A stretch of DNA of 64,000 bases from Bacillota bacterium (GTDB taxonomy: Bacteria; Bacillota; Clostridia; Peptostreptococcales; Anaerovoracaceae). The notes beneath the pieces are model-generated. The model searched no databases. It had not been told where the DNA came from and saw only the letters and a list, made by a program, of their open reading frames with translations. Shown one piece after another: positions 17,763-26,233 of this stretch. A program made the position numbers and the translations under genes. The DNA is taken from assembly GCA_022793795.1 (NCBI GenBank), contig JAAWDM010000041.1, positions 1 to 64,000 of the forward strand. Reading direction: 5' to 3'. Every line of letters starts with the position of its first letter. Position 1 is the stretch's first letter.

Positions 17763-18812
17763 ATGAAACAGATGAAGAAGCTATTAGCAGTATTGTTAGT
17801 GTTCGTAATGGTATTCTCTATGGCCGCTTGCGGAGATAAAGACAATGCAGGCGATGGACAAGGAGATGCCAGCGGTGAGCCTGTTACACTGCACATGGGT
17901 GGAGGACTTACCCAGCAGAGCCCGCAGTACGCTGTTTTACAACAGTTTAAAAAGGATGTAGAAGAAGCGTCCGGCGGCTCTATCACCATTTCTCTTGACC
18001 TGTCTGGCGCATTGGGCTCCGACAGAGAAATCATTGAAGGCGTTATGAGCGGCGCTATTGAAATGATGCACATGGCTGACGTTTCCATTAACACCGTTAT
18101 TACGGAACTGGGCTATACCAGCCTGCCTTACCTGTTCCCATCCAGAGAAGACGCAGAAAACATCTATCTGTTTGGATGGATGGGTGAAGCTTATAAGGCC
18201 ACCATGGAAGAAAACGGTATGCATGTATTAGGCGACCTGTTGGAAGGCGATTTCAGATGGTTGACCAACTCCAAACATGCTATCAAGACTCCAGATGATT
18301 TAAAGAATCTGAAGATCAGAGTTATCGAAAGCCCGATGTGGATCAGCTTCTTCCAGGGCATCGGTACCAACCCTGTAGGTATGTCTGTAAACGAAGTAGC
18401 AGCAGCTCTGCAGCAGAATGTAATCGACGGTCAGGATAACGGCCCTCTGAATACATACTTCTATGGATTCTATGAATTCCAGCCATATCTGACCAAGTCC
18501 AATCACGGTTATGCAGCTAACATGCTGACCATCAATAAGGAACTGTTCGAATCCCTGTCTGCTGAACAGCAGAAGATCTTAGAGGATTGCGGTAAGACTG
18601 CAACTGCCAACATGTACAAGGCAAACGTAGATGCTATTGACGGATTCTGTGATGAGATGGCAGCAGCCGGCACTGAACTTCTGGACGCAAGCGACGAATT
18701 GAGCAACTTCATGAAGGAAGCAGCTATTAAGGTTTGGAACGACGAGTCTATCGTTGGCGCATACGATCAGGACATCATGAAGAGAGTATACGACGAATTA
18801 GCAGTTTCCTAG
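17763..18812 (+). CDS. dctP: TRAP transporter solute-binding lipoprotein (DctP family)
   Basis: The extracytoplasmic receptor of a tripartite ATP-independent transporter binds an organic acid, often a sugar acid, and hands it to DctQM. The lipoprotein signal ends in MAACGDK with the acylated Cys23. The mature part shows DctP features: IEMMHMADVSINTVITELGY, the LKNLKIRVIESPMW loop with the arginine that normally binds the substrate carboxylate, and GQDNGPLNTYFYGFYEFQPYL. It is first in the sigma-54 operon, and a stable hairpin follows it. The ligand cannot be fixed by reading alone. Confidence 0.95.
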   Translation: MKQMKKLLAVLLVFVMVFSMAACGDKDNAGDGQGDASGEPVTLHMGGGLTQQSPQYAVLQQFKKDVEEASGGSITISLDLSGALGSDREIIEGVMSGAIEMMHMADVSINTVITELGYTSLPYLFPSREDAENIYLFGWMGEAYKATMEENGMHVLGDLLEGDFRWLTNSKHAIKTPDDLKNLKIRVIESPMWISFFQGIGTNPVGMSVNEVAAALQQNVIDGQDNGPLNTYFYGFYEFQPYLTKSNHGYAANMLTINKELFESLSAEQQKILEDCGKTATANMYKANVDAIDGFCDEMAAAGTELLDASDELSNFMKEAAIKVWNDESIVGAYDQDIMKRVYDELAVS

Positions 18813-18852
18813 TAGATTTTTTACAGAAACATTCGTTTCAAAAAGTAAACTG

Positions 18853-18889
18853 TGAATAGGGCTGAAATCATATGATGCAGCCCTATTCA
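18853..18889 (+). terminator. Stable stem-loop between dctP and dctQ
   Basis: TGAATAGGGCTG and CAGCCCTATTCA pair perfectly and are followed only by a short mixed tract. It probably limits read-through or protects the dctP mRNA, giving more receptor than membrane subunit. Confidence 0.55.
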
Positions 18890-18922
18890 TGTAAAAACAG
18901 ACAGAGCAAGAAAGGAGACCCG

Positions 18923-19468
18923 ATGGAAGGAAGTAGAAACGCTGTAGAGCGGTTTGCCGATGGTCTTTGTAAAATAGAAAAGGTGATTATGGTCATCTTC
19001 TTTCTGGCGATGATGATTATCATGTTTATTCAGGTCTTCGCCAGATACGTATTACATTCGCCCCTGGCATGGACAGAAGAAGTAATGAGATTTTCCTTTA
19101 TTTTGGCAAGTTTTTTCGGAGCGGCAGTGGCTACTCACGAACACAAACACGTAGTTATCAATTTTTTATCTTTAATCGTAGGCAAAATTACAAAAGAAGA
19201 AAACAAGCAGAATGTCATCTATGCATTCTTTGATCTGTTGGTCGATGCAGTATGCTTTTTGTTCTGTCTCTGGCTGACATATATGATGTGGGAATATTCA
19301 GCAGACCTGGCTGTAAAGAATCAGCTTTCTACAGCGATGCTGTTCCCGATGTGGTATATCGGCTATGGAATCGCAGCCTCCTTTGTGCTGACCAGCTTCC
19401 ATTTCGCACTGAATACAGCCTCATCCTTTAAAGTATTTAATCACCAGAGAAAGGGGGGCGCACAGTAA
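18923..19468 (+). CDS. dctQ: TRAP transporter small permease subunit (DctQ family)
   Basis: This 181-residue protein has four transmembrane helices. The family hallmark FARYVLHSPLAWTEEVMRFSFILASFFGAA follows the first helix. The ORF track starts earlier, but ATG 18923 has AAAGGAG at the right distance. The stop overlaps the dctM ATG by one base (TAATG), so the two membrane subunits are translationally coupled. Confidence 0.94.
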   Translation: MEGSRNAVERFADGLCKIEKVIMVIFFLAMMIIMFIQVFARYVLHSPLAWTEEVMRFSFILASFFGAAVATHEHKHVVINFLSLIVGKITKEENKQNVIYAFFDLLVDAVCFLFCLWLTYMMWEYSADLAVKNQLSTAMLFPMWYIGYGIAASFVLTSFHFALNTASSFKVFNHQRKGGAQ

Positions 19469-20769
19469 TGAGTACATTTTTAATCTTTTTACTATTATTC
19501 CTGGTTCTGGCGCTCATTCGGATTCCAGTAGCCTACAGCATGAGTATTGCTACCGTAGTGTCTATGGTAGTCAGCGGCATTTCTCTAAAGACCGCAGGTA
19601 TTGCAGTATTCAATGGACTAAACTCCTTCACCTTCCTGGCGATTCCGGCCTTCATTCTAGCAGGTGAAATCATGGGTGTGACGGGAATTTCCACCACCTT
19701 GATTGAATTTATCGAATCTATTATTGGAAGACTTCGGGGCGCTCTGGGAGCCGCCGCGGTTATCACTTCCCTGTTGTTCGGAACCCTAACCGGTTCCTCT
19801 CTGGCCACTGTAACCGCCATCGGAACCATCATGATTCCGGATATGGAAAAGCGTGGATATGACAGAGCATACAGCGGTGCGTTGATTGCAGCTTCCGGAT
19901 TTTTGGGAATCCTGATACCACCAAGTATCCCTGGTATCGTATACGCTATGATGTCTGGTGAAAATCTCATGGCTGTATGGCTGTGTACTGTCATGCCTGG
20001 CATCATGATCGGTGTAGGTTACATCATTGTAAACTATTTCATCATGGGAAGGAAGGAAAAGAAGATTACAGAGCCATTTAAGGTTGGCCCATATGTAAAG
20101 AATGTAGGTATCTCCTTTAAGAATGCGATTCTGGCTATCATGATGCCTGTCATCATCTTCTATGGCATCTATGGCGGAATCTTCACTCCGACAGAAGCCG
20201 GTGGTGTGGCCGTATTCTACGGACTGTTGGTTGGATGGGTGATTTTGCCGCTGACCAAAAAGAGATGGCCTTCCAGCAAATTCTTCAACCTGATTTCTGA
20301 GTCAGCGATTTCCACTGCCAGCATTACCATCATCATCGGTCTGTCTGCCATCACCGGCAAGATGATTATCTTCTCCGGCGTACCGCAGCAACTGACAGAA
20401 ATTTTGCTAGGCGTAACAGATTCCAAAGTGGTATTCTTGATTCTGGTCAATCTGCTTCTGCTGGTTGCAGGTATGTTTATGGAAACCAACAGCGCCATTC
20501 TGCTGTTAGGCCCAATTCTGATTCCGGTAGCCGAGGCTTACGGCGTGGAGACCATTCACTTTGCAGCGATTATGCTCCTCAACATGGAAATCGGTATGAT
20601 TACGCCGCCGATGGCAGGAAACCTGTTTGTAGCGGCCAGACTGTCGGGAAAGGATATCGGAGAAATTCTGAAGCATATCGCGCCGTTCTATGCTGTTGCC
20701 ATTATCGTTTTAATCATTACAACTTACGTGCCGCAGGTCATCGTTTGGCTGCCGCATATGTTGTACTAA
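19468..20769 (+). CDS. dctM: TRAP transporter large permease subunit (DctM family)
   Basis: The 433-residue, about 12-helix transport subunit belongs to the ion transporter superfamily and runs on a sodium gradient. LRGALGAAAVITSLLFGTLTGSS, GFLGILIPPSIPGIVYAM and GGIFTPTEAGGVAVFYGL are typical DctM stretches, as is EIGMITPPMAGNLFVAA near the C-terminus. It forms a stable complex with DctQ and receives substrate from DctP. A dehydrogenase gene follows within 25 bp. Confidence 0.95.
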   Translation: MSTFLIFLLLFLVLALIRIPVAYSMSIATVVSMVVSGISLKTAGIAVFNGLNSFTFLAIPAFILAGEIMGVTGISTTLIEFIESIIGRLRGALGAAAVITSLLFGTLTGSSLATVTAIGTIMIPDMEKRGYDRAYSGALIAASGFLGILIPPSIPGIVYAMMSGENLMAVWLCTVMPGIMIGVGYIIVNYFIMGRKEKKITEPFKVGPYVKNVGISFKNAILAIMMPVIIFYGIYGGIFTPTEAGGVAVFYGLLVGWVILPLTKKRWPSSKFFNLISESAISTASITIIIGLSAITGKMIIFSGVPQQLTEILLGVTDSKVVFLILVNLLLLVAGMFMETNSAILLLGPILIPVAEAYGVETIHFAAIMLLNMEIGMITPPMAGNLFVAARLSGKDIGEILKHIAPFYAVAIIVLIITTYVPQVIVWLPHMLY

Positions 20770-20790
20770 TGGAATATGGAGGGAAGAACT

Positions 20791-21825
20791 ATGAAAAACA
20801 GAGAAGCACGTTTGCTTGCGCCTGGAAAAGTAGAAGTATTTGACTGCGATATACCAAAAGTAGAACCAGGCAAGGTTCTGGTGAAGATGGAATACTGCGG
20901 TGTCTGCGGTTCCGACGTTCACTTCTTTAAAGATGGCCGTATTGGTAGAACTATTGTAAACTTTCCTTTCGTTCAGGGACATGAATGTTCTGGCGTGGTA
21001 GCGGAAGTCGGCCAAGGCGTTACCAACTTAGCAGTAGGGGATAAAATCGTCATGGAGCCAGGGGTACCTTGCGGCTCCTGTGAGCATTGCAGAAGCGGAA
21101 ACTACAATCTCTGTGAAAAGGTGGTATTTATGGCCACGCCGCCTCACGACGGCGCTTTCAGAAATTATGTGTCCTATCCAGCAGAGTGGTGCTTCAAACT
21201 GCCAGAAAAAGTTTCGACGCTGGAAGCAGCTATGATTGAGCCTCTAGCTATCGGCGTTTACTCCGCCCATGTAGGGGATGTAAGCAACGAGGATACCGTA
21301 GTCATTACAGGAATGGGCTGTATCGGTCTGATGACTCTCATGGCATGTAAGGCCAGAAACGTGCAGAAGATTATCGTTACCGATGTGTTCCAAAACAGAC
21401 TGGATAAGGCCATAGAACTGGGCGCTGATGTAGCCATCAATGCCAAGGACGAGGATGTGGTTGCCAGAGTCAAGGAAGAGACCGAAGGAAAAGGCGGCAC
21501 AGTAGTCTTTGAATGTTCCGGTTATCCTGCCAGCATGGCCCAGGCCGTTTATCTACTCAAGCGGGGCGGCGCCATCGTACAGGTGGGCACCACAGCAGAG
21601 CCGGTTCCATATCAGTTCAATGAGCTTGTAAAGATAGAGGGGACCATTAAATCCGTGTTCAGATATAAAAATATGTTCCCGCTGTGTATCAAACTGATTG
21701 AGCGAGGTGATTTCGATTTGAGCAAGATAGACCCGGAGATTTTCGACTTTGAGGACATTGCGGCTGCCTTCGATACCGCTATCAACAGAGGTAACGAAGT
21801 GGTGAAGTGCGTGGTGAAATTCTAG
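20791..21825 (+). CDS. Zinc-dependent polyol dehydrogenase (sorbitol/xylitol dehydrogenase-like)
   Basis: This 344-residue medium-chain dehydrogenase has the GroES-like catalytic domain with CGVCGSDVHFFKDG (catalytic zinc Cys and the SDVH of the sorbitol dehydrogenase group) and GHECSGVVAEVG. The structural zinc loop PCGSCEHCRSGNYNLCE is intact. The Rossmann part carries VVITGMGCIGLMTL. ATG 20791 after GGAGGGA is preferred over ATG 20776. It probably oxidises a polyol or sugar acid to a keto compound for the pathway encoded downstream. A second, different member follows, so two oxidation steps or two epimers may be handled. Confidence 0.9.
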   Translation: MKNREARLLAPGKVEVFDCDIPKVEPGKVLVKMEYCGVCGSDVHFFKDGRIGRTIVNFPFVQGHECSGVVAEVGQGVTNLAVGDKIVMEPGVPCGSCEHCRSGNYNLCEKVVFMATPPHDGAFRNYVSYPAEWCFKLPEKVSTLEAAMIEPLAIGVYSAHVGDVSNEDTVVITGMGCIGLMTLMACKARNVQKIIVTDVFQNRLDKAIELGADVAINAKDEDVVARVKEETEGKGGTVVFECSGYPASMAQAVYLLKRGGAIVQVGTTAEPVPYQFNELVKIEGTIKSVFRYKNMFPLCIKLIERGDFDLSKIDPEIFDFEDIAAAFDTAINRGNEVVKCVVKF

Positions 21826-21835
21826 GAAAAACGCT

Positions 21836-22900
21836 ATGGAAACAATGAAAGCATTGATTAAAACCGATAGAGGGCCAGGCCATCTGGAACTGCAGGATTG
21901 GCCTGTGCCTGCCATCGGTGACGACGATATCTTATTAGAGGTAAAAGCTGCCGGTATCTGCGGTTCTGATATGCGGATGAAAAAGCTGGGAAATTCGGAG
22001 AACCTCAGACCTCCTGTGGTGGTAGGTCATGAGTTTGCAGGAGTCATAAAAGCCGTAGGCAAAAATGTGAAAAGTTTCTCCGTGGGAGAGAGGATCGTTT
22101 CCGACAATAGCGGCGACCTTTGCGGCGTCTGCGAACAATGCGCTAGGGGCAACTATCTGATGTGCGAGCATCGGGTAGGCATGGGTTCTGGCATGGATGG
22201 AGGCTTTGCAAAATATGTAAAGATTCCAGGCCATCTGTTGTCGGTCAATCCTCATACCCTGTACCGGATTCCAGAGAATGTTAGCTTTGAAGACGCGGCC
22301 TGCCTAGACCCCATCTGCAATGCCTATAAGGCGGTAGTGCAGGAAAGCAGCCTGATGCCAGGCCAGGATGTGGTCATCTTTGGTCTTGGAACCATAGGTC
22401 TTTTGGCGGTGCAGATTGCCAGCATCATGGGCGCGGCCAGAATTATCGGTATAGGCCGCTCCTATAATCAGCAGAGATTTGAAGTGGCAAACCAGCTAGG
22501 AGCGACCCATCTGATTTGCAGCGACAGAGAAAACCCTGTGGAGAGAATCTCAGAGATTACCCGCGGAGAGATGGTTCCTGTCATTATCGATGCGGCAGGA
22601 AAAAACGAAGTATTAGAAGCGGCCCTTCAGATTCTTACCAAGGGCGGCGAGTTTATCAAAATCGGCTATGATGATAAGCCGGTGGGCGTATCCCTAGATC
22701 GCTATGTGAATAAGGGGATACGAATCCAGGGACATTTTGCTTACGACTATGTCTCCTGGAAAAATTGTATCAAGCTTTTGGAGCTTGGAAAACTCAATGT
22801 AAAACCGATTATTACCCATAAATTACCTCTTTCGGAATGGGAGAAGGGCTTTGAACTGACCGAAAGAAGGGAGGGTATTAAGGTCATCTTAATACCTTAA
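21836..22900 (+). CDS. Zinc-dependent alcohol dehydrogenase (second MDR enzyme of the operon)
   Basis: This medium-chain dehydrogenase has 354 residues. It shows AAGICGSDMRMKKLG, GHEFAGVIKAVGKNV, the four-cysteine structural zinc loop CGVCEQCARGNYLMCEH and the NAD-binding VVIFGLGTIGLLAV. It is clearly diverged from the preceding dehydrogenase: SDMR replaces SDVH, and the glycine-rich substrate loop is extended (GMGSGMDGGFAKYVK). AGGAAAA before the ATG partly overlaps the previous stop. Operon context indicates a sugar-acid or polyol substrate. Confidence 0.88.
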   Translation: METMKALIKTDRGPGHLELQDWPVPAIGDDDILLEVKAAGICGSDMRMKKLGNSENLRPPVVVGHEFAGVIKAVGKNVKSFSVGERIVSDNSGDLCGVCEQCARGNYLMCEHRVGMGSGMDGGFAKYVKIPGHLLSVNPHTLYRIPENVSFEDAACLDPICNAYKAVVQESSLMPGQDVVIFGLGTIGLLAVQIASIMGAARIIGIGRSYNQQRFEVANQLGATHLICSDRENPVERISEITRGEMVPVIIDAAGKNEVLEAALQILTKGGEFIKIGYDDKPVGVSLDRYVNKGIRIQGHFAYDYVSWKNCIKLLELGKLNVKPIITHKLPLSEWEKGFELTERREGIKVILIP

Positions 22901-23007
22901 AAACCAACTTACCTACCCAATTTGCCGGCTGGTCTCTTGCTCTTACCGGGCTCTCTCCGGTCGGCGCCCTTGCGAGGGTAAAAGGATTGCAGAAGGAGTG
23001 TGAAAAG
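22901..23007 (+). other. Intra-operon spacer with small hairpins
   Basis: About 100 bp of non-coding DNA with ACCGG-N7-CCGGT and CCCTTGCGAGGG stems precedes the RbsD-like gene. It has no T tract, so it is more likely an RNA processing or stability element than a terminator. Confidence 0.35.
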
Positions 23008-23436
23008 GTGAAAAAAGGCGGAATATTAAATGCTCAGCTCATGTATGAATTGACCAAGCTGCGCCACAGAGACAAGATGGTCATATGCGACGTAGGTTTT
23101 CCTATTCCAAAGGACGCTACGGTGGTGGATGTTTCCCTCATTGACGGCGTACCAGACGCCATGACCACATTGAAGGCGGTTCTAAACGAAATCATCGTGG
23201 AAGAATATGCGGTTTCTGCCTCCATGGCAAAGCGTAACCCCAAGTATCGACAGGAACTGAAAGCTATCTTCCAAAACCAAGCCTGCAAGGAACTGGCCGG
23301 ACAGGATTTCGTGGATTACACCAAAGACGCCAAATTTTTCGTCAGAACCGGAGAGTTTCTGCCCTACTCCAACATTTTGCTGGTATCAGCCTCTGGGGTT
23401 CCTTCCGCAAGCAGCCAGTTCGACGTAAGGTTTTAG
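23008..23436 (+). CDS. RbsD/FucU family sugar mutarotase (D-ribose pyranase-like)
   Basis: This 142-residue protein matches the RbsD fold from its first residues (MKKGGILNAQLMYELTKLRHRD). VICDVGFPIP contains the conserved Asp. The C-terminal TGEFLPYSNILLVSASGVP corresponds to the family's TGE-PY-N-L motif. The start is GTG 23008 with AAGGAG upstream; the ORF track opens 7 codons earlier. RbsD/FucU enzymes interconvert anomers or ring forms of sugars. No ribose transporter or kinase is near, so the substrate is probably the sugar acid or keto sugar handled by this operon. Confidence 0.85.
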   Translation: MKKGGILNAQLMYELTKLRHRDKMVICDVGFPIPKDATVVDVSLIDGVPDAMTTLKAVLNEIIVEEYAVSASMAKRNPKYRQELKAIFQNQACKELAGQDFVDYTKDAKFFVRTGEFLPYSNILLVSASGVPSASSQFDVRF

Positions 23437-23484
23437 AAGAGAAGGGCGTGAAAAGTAGGAACGCCCAAGATAAAGGAGAAAATC

Positions 23485-24414
23485 ATGCGAGTAAAATTCG
23501 ATACAGATACAAAGTTGCTATTTCAAATCGGCGATCCTCTGGATCATGCCTGCGCGTGCTACATCCATAACGAGATGTATGAGTTGGCTAACATTAACGC
23601 CATCAATTTAAGCCAGGTGGTAAAAAAGGGAGAACTGCCTCAGTTTATAGAGGCTTGCAAGACTTTGGGCGTTATGGGATTTGACATCACCATGCCGCAC
23701 AAGACCGACGTGATTCCTCTCTGCGATGAGGTGGAAGAGTTCAGCCGGGAATTTCAATGCGTCAATCACGTAAAAATTAGAGACGGCAAGCTAATCGGCG
23801 TGGGTCTTGACGGACTGGGTATGGCCATGGCCATTGAAGCCTCTGGCGCGAAGATTCAGGATACTACCGTGATGATGTTGGGCGCTGGCGCAGTCTCTGG
23901 CCCTATTGCCGCCGAGCTTTGCAAAATGGGCGCTAAGAAGGTCATCATTTTGAACCGCACTGTGTCCAAGGCTGAAGTGATTGCCAAGGCCCTTCATAAA
24001 TATTTTGACGATGTAACCACTGTCACCGACGGTCTGACCCCAGAAGCCATGAAAAAATATGGGCCGGAGACGGAACTTGTGGTCCAGTGTACCAATCTGG
24101 GTATGAGCGGCCACGAACAGGACTACGAAGATTTATCCTTTGTGGACTTGCTGCCAAAGTCCGCTACCATTGCTGACGTTATCTTTAACCCAGAAAGAAC
24201 CTCCATCCTTTTGGCTGGTGAGAAAAACGGCCTTCGTGTTATCAACGGCATGGGTATGCTGGTTAACCAGGAAAAAGCCATGATGAAGTTCCACTTTGAC
24301 ATCGATATGGGCGACGAGTTCGCAACAGAGGGGGAGGAGGCTTTGCTCATTGCCCTGGCCATGCGGCAGCTCCGAACCAGAAGATTAGAGGCAGCGAAAG
24401 GAGGGCGTCCATAA
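23485..24414 (+). CDS. Shikimate/quinate dehydrogenase family protein (AroE-like) in a catabolic operon
   Basis: This 309-residue NAD(P)-dependent dehydrogenase of the AroE/YdiB family has the N-terminal substrate domain with GFDITMPHKTDVIPLCDEV (catalytic Lys-Asp region). The Rossmann part has MLGAGAVSGPIAAELCKMGAKKVIILNRT, and the C-terminal region has VINGMGMLVNQ. The NRT after the second strand resembles the NADP-binding NRTxxR/K of AroE. It is about 30 residues longer than biosynthetic AroE and has no other aro gene near. It therefore more likely acts on a cyclitol, quinate-like acid or sugar acid in this operon. It ends 1 bp before the next gene. Confidence 0.85.
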   Translation: MRVKFDTDTKLLFQIGDPLDHACACYIHNEMYELANINAINLSQVVKKGELPQFIEACKTLGVMGFDITMPHKTDVIPLCDEVEEFSREFQCVNHVKIRDGKLIGVGLDGLGMAMAIEASGAKIQDTTVMMLGAGAVSGPIAAELCKMGAKKVIILNRTVSKAEVIAKALHKYFDDVTTVTDGLTPEAMKKYGPETELVVQCTNLGMSGHEQDYEDLSFVDLLPKSATIADVIFNPERTSILLAGEKNGLRVINGMGMLVNQEKAMMKFHFDIDMGDEFATEGEEALLIALAMRQLRTRRLEAAKGGRP

Positions 24415-24415
24415 T

Positions 24416-25228
24416 ATGAGCAACCGAGTAGGAATCTGCGAATGGTCCATGGCGGCCAGTGGCCCTTTGGCTATCAAGTGGGCCGGAAAAATTGGATTCG
24501 ACGGGATCCAGCTGGGGGATTTGGGCGGTTCTAAGAACTGTTTCCCTCTGTGCGACCCTGTGATACAGGAGGAATATCTGGAAGCCTCCAAAAAATATAA
24601 TGTTATACTACATTCCCTTCATCTTTTCACCTTGGTGCGGGAAGGCGGATTGCAGTGCCTTCCCGATTCGCCAGAGGGAAAGCAGGCCCTTTTCAGCATT
24701 GAGAAGGGGCTGGAGGCTGCCAAGGCTTTGGGAATTCCTAAACTTTTGGTCACGTCTTACGATGCGTGCAGTATCATCAACGATTATGATTTGGAGTGTA
24801 CGGCAAAGCTCCTGCGGGCAGCTTGCGACATGGCCCAGCATTACGATGTGAAGATGGTCTATGAATGTATTTTGCCAGGTCATAAGATTCAGGAAGTGTT
24901 GGATTATGTGGGTGAGGATTTGAAGATTTGCTTCGATACTCTCAATCCGACCAAGTTCCTGCGGGGAGATGCGGTGGAAGAAATCAAGGCCTTTGGAACC
25001 AAGTGGATTGACCATGTCCATCTGAAAGACACACCTCAAAACATGAAGGGCTTTTGTCAGTTGGGAGAGGGCAGAGGTCGGTACGGGGAATGTATCGATG
25101 CCTTGAAAGAAATCGGTTTCGACGGGTGGTATATTACAGAGAACTTTTACCATACGCCGCCTATGGGAAACACAGGCAGCCTGTTTACCACAGCAGCTAA
25201 AGACCTTGAGACCATGAGAAGAATTTAA
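24416..25228 (+). CDS. Sugar phosphate isomerase/epimerase family TIM-barrel protein
   Basis: This 270-residue protein of the AP-endonuclease-2-like superfamily (PF01261), which includes IolE, IolI and tagatose epimerases, starts with GICEWSMAASGPLAIKWAGKIGFDGIQL. Metal ligands are expected in MVYECILPGH, ICFDTLNP and WIDHVHLKDT, all visible here, with WYITENFYH at the end. It is intracellular and metal-dependent. Tight linkage to the AroE-like gene and to KduI suggests an isomerisation, epimerisation or dehydration step on the same keto intermediate. Confidence 0.88.
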   Translation: MSNRVGICEWSMAASGPLAIKWAGKIGFDGIQLGDLGGSKNCFPLCDPVIQEEYLEASKKYNVILHSLHLFTLVREGGLQCLPDSPEGKQALFSIEKGLEAAKALGIPKLLVTSYDACSIINDYDLECTAKLLRAACDMAQHYDVKMVYECILPGHKIQEVLDYVGEDLKICFDTLNPTKFLRGDAVEEIKAFGTKWIDHVHLKDTPQNMKGFCQLGEGRGRYGECIDALKEIGFDGWYITENFYHTPPMGNTGSLFTTAAKDLETMRRI

Positions 25229-25300
25229 TTTTAAAAGATATAAATGATATAGAAGGAGGAAGGGACGCCGGCCGGATGGCAGGGCGTTGCCAAAGAATTG

Positions 25301-26143
25301 ATGGAAGTACGCTATTCCGCAAGCGCGAGAGATTTTAAGAGATATACCACAGAGGAAACCCGCAACGAATTTCTGATTGAGGAGATTTTCCAACCAGAAA
25401 AGATAACGGCGGTATATTCCCATGTAGACCGGATTATCACCATGGGCGCCATGCCTTTGGAAAAGGATTTGATTTTGGATGAAGAGTTTGACAGCAAAAA
25501 GGACTTGGGACAGCCGTATTTTCTGGCCAGCAGAGAGATGGGCGTCATCAACGTGGGCGGCCACGGCGCAGTGGTTGTGGATGGAACCGAGTATGCGGTA
25601 GACAGATTAGAAGGACTGTACATTCCTGTAGGTACAAAGGAAGTGATCTTCAAAGCCTTTGGAAAGGAAGAGCCGCCGAAATACTATATCAGTACGGTTC
25701 CAGCTCACCACAGATATGAGGTAAAGCATATCACCATTGATAAGGCTCACGCCGACGATTTGGGTGAACAAAAGACGGCCAATGCCAGAATTCAACGTCA
25801 GTATATCCATCCATCGGTATGCGATAGCTGTTGCTTGCTCATGGGGGTAACCAGTCTGAAAGAGGGCAGCGTATGGAACACCATGCCGCCTCACCTTCAC
25901 GACAGACGGATGGAAGTCTATATGTACTTCGATGTGAAAGACGGTGAGTTTGTCAGCCATTTCATGGGCGAGCCAAAAGAGACCAGACATATTATCGTTC
26001 ACAATGAACAGGCAGTCATCAGTCCAAGCTGGTCCATTCACTCCGGCTGCGGCACTTCCAACTTCTCCTTTGTGTGGGCCATGACCGGAGAAAACAAGGA
26101 TTTTGACGATATGGAACGTTTGGAGAAAACTGCACTGAGATAG
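25301..26143 (+). CDS. kduI: 5-dehydro-4-deoxy-D-glucuronate isomerase
   Basis: KduI isomerises 5-keto-4-deoxyuronate to 2,5-diketo-3-deoxygluconate and can also act on hexuronates. The 280-residue bicupin has the family signatures GHGAVVVDGTEY, YYISTVPAH and the zinc motif MPPHLHDRRMEVYMYFD (two His and Glu), with the last ligand His in SIHSGCGTSNFSF. PF04962 also contains IolB, but overall pattern and length fit KduI better. ATG 25301 is preferred over TTG 25298; its ribosome binding site is weak. A terminator-like hairpin follows. Confidence 0.93.
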   Translation: MEVRYSASARDFKRYTTEETRNEFLIEEIFQPEKITAVYSHVDRIITMGAMPLEKDLILDEEFDSKKDLGQPYFLASREMGVINVGGHGAVVVDGTEYAVDRLEGLYIPVGTKEVIFKAFGKEEPPKYYISTVPAHHRYEVKHITIDKAHADDLGEQKTANARIQRQYIHPSVCDSCCLLMGVTSLKEGSVWNTMPPHLHDRRMEVYMYFDVKDGEFVSHFMGEPKETRHIIVHNEQAVISPSWSIHSGCGTSNFSFVWAMTGENKDFDDMERLEKTALR

Positions 26144-26154
26144 ATACAGAATAG

Positions 26155-26194
26155 GGGAAAGGGGCGCATACCAATCTTGAATGTCGCCCTTTTC
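26155..26194 (+). terminator. Terminator-like hairpin between kduI and the kinase gene
   Basis: AAAGGGGCG and CGCCCTTTT pair around a 17-nt loop that can extend the stem, followed by CTGC. It probably gives partial termination inside the operon. Confidence 0.55.
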
Positions 26195-26233
26195 TGCATG
26201 TATACGTGTATGCAGATGAGAAAGGAGTCGATT

